From positions 1-6,047 of the forward strand of contig JAJRDC010000318.1 in NCBI GenBank assembly GCA_028678635.1: a stretch of 6,047 bases of DNA, given 5' to 3'. The first letter of the stretch is position 1, and each line of letters opens with the position of its first letter. A program made the position numbers and the translations under genes. Positions 1 through 5,941 of the stretch are shown here, in pieces. The notes under the pieces were generated by a model. That model was not told the origin of the DNA and did not search any database. It saw nothing but the letters and a program-made list of their open reading frames with translations. The DNA is from Methanomicrobiales archaeon (GTDB lineage: Archaea; Halobacteriota; Methanomicrobia; Methanomicrobiales; JACTUA01).

Positions 1-393
1 GCCGCTGAGCGCGTACACGAAGGCATTTGCGCGCAGCGCCCTGGCCCCGTTTCCCAGGTCCTGCTGGGTGAGCGAGGAACCATCCGGGAACGGCGTTTCC
101 CGGGCCAGCTGCTGCACGCCCATAAACCAGGTACGGTACGGCTCAGTGGCCACCTTTTCCTGCAGGAGAGCCCCTTCCGCTGCCGTGAAGTAGAGACGGG
201 GATGGCCGGGGGGGCGGGGAGACCAGCTGGGTTCGGGGGATACAGTCGGGGTGGCCGTGGTCACGTTCCCCTGGGGGGGGTGTGGAGGGGTGCCCATGCA
301 GGCACACGCGATAACCGCTCCGAGTAGGAAGAGAACCATGTATCCGGCAGCGCCGGCCCTGCGGTCCCGCTGTGATCCCCTCTTCCCCTTCAT
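1..393 (-). CDS. Putative lipoprotein with heparinase/alginate-lyase-like N-terminus (3' end cut by window)
   Basis: Only the first 131 codons are visible; the frame runs open off the left edge. The N-terminus is basic (MKGKRGSQRDRR), followed by a hydrophobic stretch at residues 18-29 (YMVLFLLGAVIA) and a lipobox VIAC with the candidate lipidated cysteine at residue 30. Residues 34-62 are rich in Pro, Thr and Ser, a usual spacer in archaeal surface lipoproteins. From residue 63 the sequence reads GHPRLYFTAAEGALLQEKV, then Trp89, and ends with ALRANAFVYALSG (119-131). The HPRL-(Y/L)-(F/L)-T start, a helix, and a later A-x-A-x-x-YALSG helix match how alpha-helical domains of heparinase II/III and alginate-lyase-like proteins begin. 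The catalytic part is outside the window, so activity is unproven. I chose ATG 393 over ATG 339 because only the longer form has the basic region a signal peptide needs. No strong ribosome binding site is seen; GGGGAG lies about 15 bases upstream. It lies 95 bases downstream of the beta-helix gene on the same strand. Confidence 0.72.
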   Translation of the reverse strand, partial: MKGKRGSQRDRRAGAAGYMVLFLLGAVIACACMGTPPHPPQGNVTTATPTVSPEPSWSPRPPGHPRLYFTAAEGALLQEKVATEPYRTWFMGVQQLARETPFPDGSSLTQQDLGNGARALRANAFVYALSG

Positions 394-421
394 CCTGTGT
401 GAAGGGTGGACTCCCCTGTGG

Positions 422-468
422 AAAAACCTGCCCGTTTGTATTACCGTCGGTACGTCCCGTCGGGGCAG
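422..468 (-). terminator. Possible stem and T-tract terminator after the beta-helix gene
   Basis: In the 95-base gap between the two minus-strand genes, CTGCCC (428-433) and GGGCAG (463-468) form a perfect 6-bp inverted repeat around a 29-base loop. Read on the minus strand, the second arm is followed by G and then five T (426-422), about 60 bases past the beta-helix stop codon. A second inverted repeat, TTACCG (441-446) with CGGTAA (469-474), crosses the first, so the two stems are alternatives or could form a pseudoknot. Archaeal termination depends mainly on T-tracts, and five T is short, so this is a modest call. If it acts, the lipoprotein gene would need its own promoter, for which only a weak TAATACAAA-like match (minus strand, about 443-435) is seen. 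Confidence 0.33.
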
Positions 469-488
469 CGGTAACGTATCCCCCGCAT

Positions 489-2480
489 TCACGAGGGGAT
501 CACTTCCCCGGTCCTGCAGTCCCTGGTGACCACCACCTGGTTCTTTCCTTCATCAGCGATGCAGGCGATGCTGTTTTCTGCCCCAAGGTTTTCCCGCAGG
601 ACATTGTCCTCCGTATCCGGCCCCAGGAGATATCCATACTGCCGGTTCAGGCTGGCATTGTTGGTGCTGAGGACGTTGTACCGGGATCGTCCCTCCAGCC
701 AGAAGCCATATTCATTCCCAAGGGCCTCGTTCCACCACAGGGCATTACTCTCGGTGCTGGTGAGCAGGATCCCCACGTGGTTCCGGGACGCGTGATTGTC
801 AGTGATACGCGCCGCCGAGGCCAGGACCCAGATCCCGTACCCGTTGAACCGGAGGTCATTCCCGCTCACGATGGCAGAGACCTCGCGGAGGGTGATCCCT
901 GCCCTCCCGTTGCCTGCGCAGGTGTTGTTGCTGACCCGGTTCAGGAACTCGCTGGGGGTATACTCCTCGATCTGGATACCCAGCAGGTCGGGATCCTGGG
1001 AGTGCATGAGGGAGAGGCCGTTGTTCCCGTTCAGGGAGAAGGTGTTCCCCCTGATGATATCCCGGAGCCCGGAGAAGATGGAGACGCCATCCTCCCGGTT
1101 GCTCTCCACCCGGTTCCCTGCGAGGCGGGTCTCGAGGGAGTAATTGAGGGTGACGCCGTTTCTCCCGTTGTAGGCCACCGTGTTGTTCCGGAGGCTCACG
1201 TTCCGGGAATACTCGATGTGGATACCGTCACCCGCGTGGTTCAGGATCAGGTTGGAGTCAATGACCGTCTTGTCCCGGAGATTCTCGCCATGGATCCCCT
1301 CCCCGCTGCTGTTGGTGATCGTGTTGTTGCGGATCACGTTTCCGTCAGAGAGCGGGAGGAGGTAGACCCCGTACCGGTGGCCGCTGATGACGTTCTTCTC
1401 GATCCGGTTCCCGCTGGAGCTGATCTTCACACCGCCGTCGTACGTCCCGTTTCCAGAATGGAGCAGGGTGAACCCTGCGACCGTGGTATCCCCGGCGGTG
1501 AGGGAGAGCACGCTCCCGCTCCCGCGGGCATCAAGAACAGGGGTGTCCAGTCCCAGCAGGACCAGGCTGCGGTCCACCGTGAGGCCGCCGAAGTACGTGC
1601 CCGGGTACACGAGGATGATGTCACCGGGGGATGCACCGTTGATCCGGTCCTGCAGCTCGGGGCCGGCCGATGGAGAGACCACATGGATCTGGCGGGAGGG
1701 ATCCCGGAGGGTGGCCGCCAGTTCCTCCTCGGGAAGGTATCCCAGGAGTTCCTGGAGCGGACGTTCCCTGGGCATCCCCACCCTATCAGGCCGGAGGATG
1801 GTGATGGAGATGATCTCCTGTGCGGAATCCCACCCGTCCCAGGCGGTCACCGCCAGCATCCCGGTTCCGTACAGGTCAGCGGGGACCTGCCAGACCAGGA
1901 CACCGGTCCGGTTGTCAAAGCTGGCCCCCGGATAGAGGGTGCCCAGGCTGTAGATCAGGGGATCGCCGTCGGGATCGCTCCCGTGCACGGCCACCTCCAC
2001 CCGCTGCCCGGCGAGGACCTTCAGATCGCCTACGGGATCAAGCACCGGCGGGCGGTTCCGGTGGATGACAGAGATGGAGACCAGCTCCTCTGCGGTGGAT
2101 TGGCCGTCCGTTGCAGAGAACGTGATCCAGTGGGTCCCGGACTGGTTGGCGACCGGCATCCAGCGGAATGTCCCGGTGACCTCGTTCATCTGCGCACCCA
2201 GGGGGAGGGGACTTGCATGGTACCGCAGGGATTCACCCCGTGCGTCCGTGCCGGTGACCGTGAACTGCACGATCTCGCCTGCCGGGACTGACAGGTTTGC
2301 GAGCGGTTCGAGGGTGATCCCCAGCGAGCTGTTGGACCCGAACCGGAGATCAAGGGGGTGGAGGATGGTATAGGACCGGACAAGCCCCAGGATGGCGAGG
2401 GAGATGAGGAGGAGGATGCCGAAAAACTGGAGTTTTCTCCTCAATCGAGAGGAAAAGAGCGGAGCACGACGGCGGCCCAT
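489..2480 (-). CDS. Membrane-anchored surface protein: two Ig-like domains plus NosD-type right-handed beta-helix
   Basis: The product has 663 residues from ATG 2480. A basic N-terminus (MGRRRAPLFSSRLRRK) precedes one hydrophobic helix at about 18-35, giving a signal anchor or uncleaved signal with the rest outside. Residues about 55-140 and 143-230 are two related beta-sandwich domains of the cadherin-like/putative-Ig (He_PIG) kind; the second begins NRPPVLDPVGDLKVLAG and contains GSDPDGDPL. After a linker, a NosD-like entry (SPSAGPELQDRINGASPGD, 269-287; VYPGTYFGG, 291-299) leads into parallel beta-helix coils at about 340-645, recognisable by recurring N-x-I/V-x-x-N and G-I/V-x-L steps such as NVIRNNTITNSSGEGIHGEN. 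About twelve N-x-S/T sequons are present. No C-terminal sorting helix is seen. The frame stays open up to ATG 2645, but those 55 extra residues have no signal-like character; GTG 2495 is another option. Beta-helices of this kind often bind or cleave polysaccharides, but no catalytic residues can be assigned, so the substrate is unknown. Confidence 0.85.
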   Translation of the reverse strand: MGRRRAPLFSSRLRRKLQFFGILLLISLAILGLVRSYTILHPLDLRFGSNSSLGITLEPLANLSVPAGEIVQFTVTGTDARGESLRYHASPLPLGAQMNEVTGTFRWMPVANQSGTHWITFSATDGQSTAEELVSISVIHRNRPPVLDPVGDLKVLAGQRVEVAVHGSDPDGDPLIYSLGTLYPGASFDNRTGVLVWQVPADLYGTGMLAVTAWDGWDSAQEIISITILRPDRVGMPRERPLQELLGYLPEEELAATLRDPSRQIHVVSPSAGPELQDRINGASPGDIILVYPGTYFGGLTVDRSLVLLGLDTPVLDARGSGSVLSLTAGDTTVAGFTLLHSGNGTYDGGVKISSSGNRIEKNVISGHRYGVYLLPLSDGNVIRNNTITNSSGEGIHGENLRDKTVIDSNLILNHAGDGIHIEYSRNVSLRNNTVAYNGRNGVTLNYSLETRLAGNRVESNREDGVSIFSGLRDIIRGNTFSLNGNNGLSLMHSQDPDLLGIQIEEYTPSEFLNRVSNNTCAGNGRAGITLREVSAIVSGNDLRFNGYGIWVLASAARITDNHASRNHVGILLTSTESNALWWNEALGNEYGFWLEGRSRYNVLSTNNASLNRQYGYLLGPDTEDNVLRENLGAENSIACIADEGKNQVVVTRDCRTGEVIPS

Positions 2481-2567
2481 AGGAACTAGAGACACGTTTC
2501 CGCCGGGATGTAATGAGCTTATGGGATGTTCCCCGGAGGACAACGTGTTTTCCGACGGAAGAAAGGG

Positions 2568-2576
2568 GATATATTT
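2568..2576 (-). promoter_or_regulatory. Candidate TATA box for the beta-helix gene
   Basis: On the minus strand the sequence reads CTTGAAATATATCCCC, with AAATATATC as a TATA-like core and a purine run (GAAA) just before it that could act as a BRE. Transcription would begin about 25 bases downstream, near 2545, giving a leader of about 65 bases to ATG 2480. This supports the shorter protein over the 2645 start, which would lie upstream of this box. Position and composition are the only evidence. Confidence 0.4.
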
Positions 2577-2715
2577 CAAGGTTGCGGACTCCATTGACAG
2601 AGATGTGGCCGTTAAACAGAACTCCAAACCCGCATTTTTCTGCATCGTTCCTACAAAAGAACTGTTGAATTCTTTGGGAAAAGTAAATTAATTCTGTTTT
2701 GGTTTTTATAATTGC

Positions 2716-2738
2716 AGAGTATAAAAAGATATAAATAT
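2716..2738 (+). promoter_or_regulatory. TATA-rich promoter of the glycosyltransferase transcript, possibly bidirectional
   Basis: The stretch contains two overlapping TATA-like cores, GTATAAAAAG (about 2719-2728) and GATATAAATATC (about 2729-2739), in the most AT-rich segment of the window. Rightward transcription would start at about 2745-2765, leaving a 70-90 base leader before ATG 2834. The reverse strand reads ATTTATATC over the second core, a good archaeal TATA match, so leftward transcription from here toward 2645 is also possible. Which direction dominates cannot be decided from sequence. Confidence 0.55.
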
Positions 2739-2833
2739 CTCCTGTGTAGATTGAAGGATGGGGTTTACGTCGGGACGGTGTGGTGCAACTACCGGTTTTC
2801 CCCCTGCCGGTTCACGTCGGAGTAGGAGTGATC

Positions 2834-3805
2834 ATGTACTCCCAGCATTCTATCGGTGTGGTGATCCCTGCCTACAACGAAGAGGGACTCATCGAGGATA
2901 CCCTCACGTCCATTCCATCCTACGTCGACAAGGTCTACGTGGTGGACGACGCCTCCACCGACGGGACAGCGCAGAAGATCCTCTCCATGAATGGTGCGGG
3001 GAGGTTTGTGTACCTTCACCACGAGGAGAACCGGGGGGTGGGGGCAGCCATTGCCACCGGCTACAAGAAAGCCCTCCAGGACGGGGTTGACGTGGTGGCC
3101 GTCATGGCCGGGGACAACCAGATGGATCCCCGGTACCTCCCCCACCTCCTGGATCCGATTGTCTGGAAGAAGGCGGATTACACGAAGGGGAACCGCCTGG
3201 TCCATACCACCCTCAGGAAGGGGATGCCCGCCTGGCGGGCCTTCGGGAACTCGCTCCTCACCTACCTGACGAAGATGTCCTGCGGTTACTACGACATGAT
3301 CGATCCCCAGAACGGGTACACCGCGATCTCCCGGCAGACCCTGAGCCGGCTCGACCTGGATGACATCTATCCAAGGTACGGGTACCTGAACGACATGCTG
3401 GCAAAGATGAACGTGCTGGGCGCAAACATCATGGATGTCATCATCCCTGCCCGGTACGGCAAGGAGAAATCCAAGATCCGGTACGGGTTCTACATCATGA
3501 AGGTCTCCTGGCTCCTCCTGAAGACCTTCATCTGGCGCCTGTGGATGAAGTACTTTGTCCTGAATTTCCATCCCCTGATCATCTTCTACATCACCGGCTT
3601 TTTCCTTGCCCTGACGGGGATGATCAGCATGGTCTACGCGGTGTGGCAGAAATTAGTTGTTCCCGGAAGTGAGTTCTTCATCCACGGCATCCTCTCCCTG
3701 ATGCTTTTCATGATCGGGATGCAGTTCGTCCTCTTCGGCATCCTCTTCGATATCCAGAACCGGCAGCAGACCAGTGCCTACCACATCATCCAGAGGATGA
3801 AATGA
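2834..3805 (+). CDS. Family 2 glycosyltransferase, DPM1/polyprenyl-phosphate type, with two C-terminal membrane helices
   Basis: The product has 323 residues. The GT-A catalytic domain fills about residues 6-235: nucleotide-binding start GVVIPAYNEEG (8-18), VVDDASTDGT (36-45), ENRGVGAAIATGY (65-77), and the metal-site segment AGDNQMDP (92-99), equivalent to the D-x-D-x-Q-x-D-P of dolichyl-phosphate mannose/glucose synthases. A later DPQNGYTAISRQTL (157-170) fits the acceptor-side motif. Two hydrophobic helices follow at about 245-271 and 281-305, with a short basic end. The family transfers a sugar from a nucleotide donor, often to a polyprenyl phosphate at the inner face of the membrane, for N-glycans or other surface glycans; donor and acceptor cannot be read here. 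ATG 2834 is chosen because GGAGTGATC lies immediately upstream and the catalytic fold begins a few residues later. A GTG at 2780 would add 18 unneeded residues. It is probably co-transcribed with the small membrane protein 43 bases downstream. Confidence 0.92.
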   Translation: MYSQHSIGVVIPAYNEEGLIEDTLTSIPSYVDKVYVVDDASTDGTAQKILSMNGAGRFVYLHHEENRGVGAAIATGYKKALQDGVDVVAVMAGDNQMDPRYLPHLLDPIVWKKADYTKGNRLVHTTLRKGMPAWRAFGNSLLTYLTKMSCGYYDMIDPQNGYTAISRQTLSRLDLDDIYPRYGYLNDMLAKMNVLGANIMDVIIPARYGKEKSKIRYGFYIMKVSWLLLKTFIWRLWMKYFVLNFHPLIIFYITGFFLALTGMISMVYAVWQKLVVPGSEFFIHGILSLMLFMIGMQFVLFGILFDIQNRQQTSAYHIIQRMK

Positions 3806-3848
3806 CCCGGACCGGTGTCTCCCTCCGCGGAGCGGGAGCGGATACCAG

Positions 3849-4106
3849 GTGAAGTCCCGGGAATGGCTGGCCATCACCTCCGCTCTTCTCGTTGTGGGGA
3901 TGGTCGCCGCCATGGCAGGGACGGGTGCCTATAACCTGGAGCTCTTCTTCTCCCTCTGGATCCTCTGGGTCATCGTGGCGGTGCTCCTCCTCTCGCCGCG
4001 GGACGTGAGGCCGCGCCACATTCTCCCGCTCTCCGTTGTCATTGTCGTGGGCCTGGTCGTCTTCATGCTGATCGTGGGCCTGCACGCGCTCTCGCTGCTG
4101 GACTGA
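3849..4106 (+). CDS. Small three-helix membrane protein of unknown function
   Basis: The product has 85 residues and a GTG start; a purine-rich GGGAGCGGA lies about 10-18 bases upstream. It is almost entirely hydrophobic, with predicted helices at about 7-24, 30-48 and 57-80. A short charged loop, SPRDVRPRH, lies between helices 2 and 3 (49-57) and would face the cytoplasm by the positive-inside rule. No catalytic or metal-binding motif is visible and I do not recognise the family. It follows the glycosyltransferase by only 43 bases with no promoter or T-tract between, so the two are likely one operon, and it may be an accessory or partner of that membrane enzyme. This partnership is inference from position. 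The frame is convincing as a real gene because of its regular helix-loop pattern. Confidence 0.75.
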   Translation: MKSREWLAITSALLVVGMVAAMAGTGAYNLELFFSLWILWVIVAVLLLSPRDVRPRHILPLSVVIVVGLVVFMLIVGLHALSLLD

Positions 4107-4182
4107 TCCCCGACAACGGTGGATGACATGAAAGGAACAGGTGCACGCTCCCCGGGATCAGCGGAAGGGTGTTTCTGCAGGA

Positions 4183-4190
4183 TTTATATG
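4183..4190 (+). promoter_or_regulatory. TATA box for the 553-residue membrane protein gene
   Basis: GGATTTATATGAC contains TTTATATG, close to the archaeal TATA consensus, in a GC-rich surround. It lies about 35 bases before ATG 4222, which predicts a start site near 4210-4215 and a very short leader. This suggests the gene is transcribed separately from the glycosyltransferase pair, although read-through from upstream is not excluded because no terminator is evident between 4107 and 4182. Confidence 0.6.
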
Positions 4191-4221
4191 ACAACCGAAA
4201 AGAACTGAGTGAGCAGATCCC

Positions 4222-5883
4222 ATGCCTGAGGAGAACGACCCGTACCAGAGAGCCGGCCTCGTGCTGATCCTCGGGGCCATGCTCTTCCTCATCCTGGCCT
4301 TCCTCGGGATCGGCCAGACGATCGCTTCTTTGCTGATTGTCTCCTCGCTGGGCCTTTTCCTCACCGGAGTCCTGATGCTCACCTTTACCCGTGGCCTGAC
4401 ACCCGACCCTGCGGTCTTTTCGTTCCTGGACGTCCAGCACCAGGCAAACACGGCCACGCTCCTCTCCCGGGCAGGCTGCCGGGATCCTCCTGTCTTCATC
4501 CGGTACGGGGAACTGGACGGGGGGGTGGGGCAGTTCCATGCGCTTCCCCAGGGATCCCCCCTGTCCCGGGAGGCCGGGGCCCCGCCTGCCAGCCATTGGG
4601 GGAGGACAGGGATCATCCTCCCTCCCGCGAGTCTCCCGCTCTTCAGGGAACTGGAGAGCCGGTTCCATCTCAGGGTCCCGGCCGATCCCGGGCGGATCCC
4701 CCAGATCATCGAGGAGGTGGCCGGGGAGATCCTGGAGGTCGCCGACCGGGTGGTGACCACCGCCGGAGCGGATGAGATCCGGGTGGACCTCTATGGATTC
4801 GCTCTCTACCCCGGCTGCCGGGCGGCAAAGGCCGGCGGAGAGGATGTGTGCCTCCTCTCCCCGTGCACGGTCTGCAGCCTTCTCGCGTCCCTGGTGGTGC
4901 GGGCCGCGGGCAGGGAATGCCAGGTGGTGGCGGTGGACCTGGATGACCGCCAGGAATCCGTCCACCTGGTGATCTCATTCCATCCCCGGCTCAGGGAGAC
5001 TCCGGCCATGGCGGATGCAGTGGTGCAGGAATCCCTGGGAACGGCCGAACCGGCATCTTCGGTTCCCGTGGCACCGGATCTCCCGGCTCCGGCACTGATC
5101 ACCCCTTTCCCAGGGGAGCCCGGCACGCCGGTTCATGTGGCACCGGTCCATGCAGGGAGCGGAGAGGAGCCATCCCGGGTCATGAGAGAAATAGGGCCTG
5201 TCTCTGCCGGAGAACCTGCCGGTGTATCGGCAGTACCCGCGCCCGGGGTGGAACCGGAGGTCCCGTGGTGGAGCCGCCATCCCGGCTCCCGGCGGCTCCG
5301 GTACCTCAGGAAGGAGGATTCAGTCCTGCTACTCCCTCGGGAACCCGTACGCTCCCTGCCAGGAGAACCGCCAGTCCCGGTAACGGAGCATACGGCATCT
5401 CCGGTTGCAGCAGAGCCGGTCACTCCGGAGATACCACAACTGTCCATGGAGGAACTTGTGGCAAGGGCAATACGGGATCTCAGGACGGTGGCGGCAGCGG
5501 GACCAGACGTTCCCGCTGTTGCTAGACCAAAATCTCTATCAGCAATGGATCCGGTGATCTCCTCTTCGGAATACCCTGTCCCCAGGAAGCCAGAACCTGT
5601 GACCCGGGAGGAGGCCATCTCCCCGGGCCTGAAGGAGTCGGAACCCCCTGCACCGAGGGAAGTAACTCCGGCTTCAGCGGCACCATCTGAACCACCTGCG
5701 ATGCCAGTCCCGAAAACATTGGTCACACCAGAAGAGGAAAAACCGGGGATCTCCGGGAAAGCACAGGCAGCCCTTCCGGATAAGAAAGCCGCTGCCCCCA
5801 AGTCCACGAAGAAGAAGGAGAAGAAGCCGGCCAGGAAAAAGCCAACCGGGGAAAAAAAGGACCGGAAATCCCCCGGCAGGTGA
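4222..5883 (+). CDS. Membrane-anchored protein with Cys-containing domain, Pro-rich linker and Lys-rich tail; function unknown
   Basis: The product has 553 residues. Two hydrophobic helices at about 11-30 and 33-55 form a tight hairpin. The short acidic N-terminus and an Arg after helix 2 suggest that both ends are cytoplasmic. Residues about 60-258 look like a folded domain with six cysteines (86, 199, 210, 215, 218, 233), four of them within 199-218, including CLLSPCTVC. Its last part, a Cys-bearing helix ending AAGREC followed by strands VVAVDLDDRQ and SVHLVISF, recalls the end of V4R (4-vinyl reductase-like) domains; this is a weak, by-eye resemblance. Residues about 270-510 are rich in Pro, Ala, Glu and Val and probably disordered, with islands such as PQLSMEELVARAIRDL (405-420) that could form a helix. 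The last 43 residues carry 14 Lys and 3 Arg. I do not recognise the family. ATG 4222 fits the TATA box and precedes the helix hairpin. Base use resembles its neighbours, so no sign of recent transfer. Confidence 0.85.
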   Translation: MPEENDPYQRAGLVLILGAMLFLILAFLGIGQTIASLLIVSSLGLFLTGVLMLTFTRGLTPDPAVFSFLDVQHQANTATLLSRAGCRDPPVFIRYGELDGGVGQFHALPQGSPLSREAGAPPASHWGRTGIILPPASLPLFRELESRFHLRVPADPGRIPQIIEEVAGEILEVADRVVTTAGADEIRVDLYGFALYPGCRAAKAGGEDVCLLSPCTVCSLLASLVVRAAGRECQVVAVDLDDRQESVHLVISFHPRLRETPAMADAVVQESLGTAEPASSVPVAPDLPAPALITPFPGEPGTPVHVAPVHAGSGEEPSRVMREIGPVSAGEPAGVSAVPAPGVEPEVPWWSRHPGSRRLRYLRKEDSVLLLPREPVRSLPGEPPVPVTEHTASPVAAEPVTPEIPQLSMEELVARAIRDLRTVAAAGPDVPAVARPKSLSAMDPVISSSEYPVPRKPEPVTREEAISPGLKESEPPAPREVTPASAAPSEPPAMPVPKTLVTPEEEKPGISGKAQAALPDKKAAAPKSTKKKEKKPARKKPTGEKKDRKSPGR

Positions 5884-5910
5884 TCCTGGCCTTCCCCCAT
5901 CGCAACGCAA

Positions 5911-5920
5911 CCCTTATCCC
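5911..5920 (+). promoter_or_regulatory. Weak TATA-like element before the zinc-ribbon gene
   Basis: CCCTTATCCC is the only AT-leaning element in the 58-base gap after the preceding stop. It lies about 25-30 bases before ATG 5942, the spacing expected for a leaderless archaeal transcript, and no ribosome binding site is seen before that ATG, which agrees with leaderless translation. The match to consensus is poor, so this remains tentative. Confidence 0.25.
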
Positions 5921-5941
5921 CGCGCACGGCATCCCTCCTTC

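Larger units (their letters stand above)
2481..2833. other. Divergent intergenic control region with both 5' leaders
   Basis: About 350 bases separate the chosen starts of the leftward beta-helix gene and the rightward glycosyltransferase gene. The middle (about 2640-2740) is strongly AT-rich against GC-rich surroundings, as expected for archaeal promoters. It holds TATA-like elements for both directions. The right part (2741-2833) would be an unusually long leader of roughly 75-85 bases for the glycosyltransferase. It includes an ACCGG/CCGGT inverted repeat (2791-2795 with 2807-2811, 11-base loop) and a repeated ACGTCGG (2767-2773 and 2814-2820). These could be a regulatory structure or chance. 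If the beta-helix gene started at ATG 2645 instead, the non-coding part would shrink to 2646-2833. Confidence 0.6.

Noticed and set aside
1180..1900. Periodic GTTGTTCCGG/GTTCCCG-like repeats that suggest a DNA repeat array
   Set aside because: They are the coding trace of recurring beta-helix motifs (N-N-T, G-N-x-I) and not a non-coding repeat or CRISPR array; spacing and sequence vary.
372..2291. A 639-codon open frame on the plus strand opposite the beta-helix gene
   Set aside because: It is a shadow created by GC-rich codon bias. Its translation is Pro/Val/Asp/Gly-rich without domains or secretion signal, while the minus-strand frame has a clear signal anchor, Ig-like domains and beta-helix repeats.
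2481..2645. N-terminal extension of the beta-helix protein to ATG 2645
   Set aside because: The 55 extra residues have no signal or domain character, would place the signal anchor at residues 73-90, and lie upstream of a TATA box that suits the shorter start. It is not fully excluded, because another promoter-like element lies farther up.
2758..3090. A 110-codon frame starting at an ATG preceded by GAAGG, at leaderless distance from the TATA box
   Set aside because: The translation is an Arg/Gly/His-rich out-of-frame reading that mostly overlaps the glycosyltransferase, whose own start has a better ribosome binding site.
4063..4965. A 300-codon open frame on the minus strand opposite the Cys-domain protein
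   Set aside because: It has a low-complexity, His/Gly/Glu/Arg-rich translation with no motif and overlaps two well-supported plus-strand genes and a promoter.
5133..5927. A 264-codon minus-strand frame with a hydrophobic Phe-rich N-terminus
   Set aside because: The Phe-rich start is the reverse complement of the Lys-rich tail (AAG/AAA to CTT/TTT), and the rest is Gly/Ser-rich shadow sequence of the Pro-rich linker.
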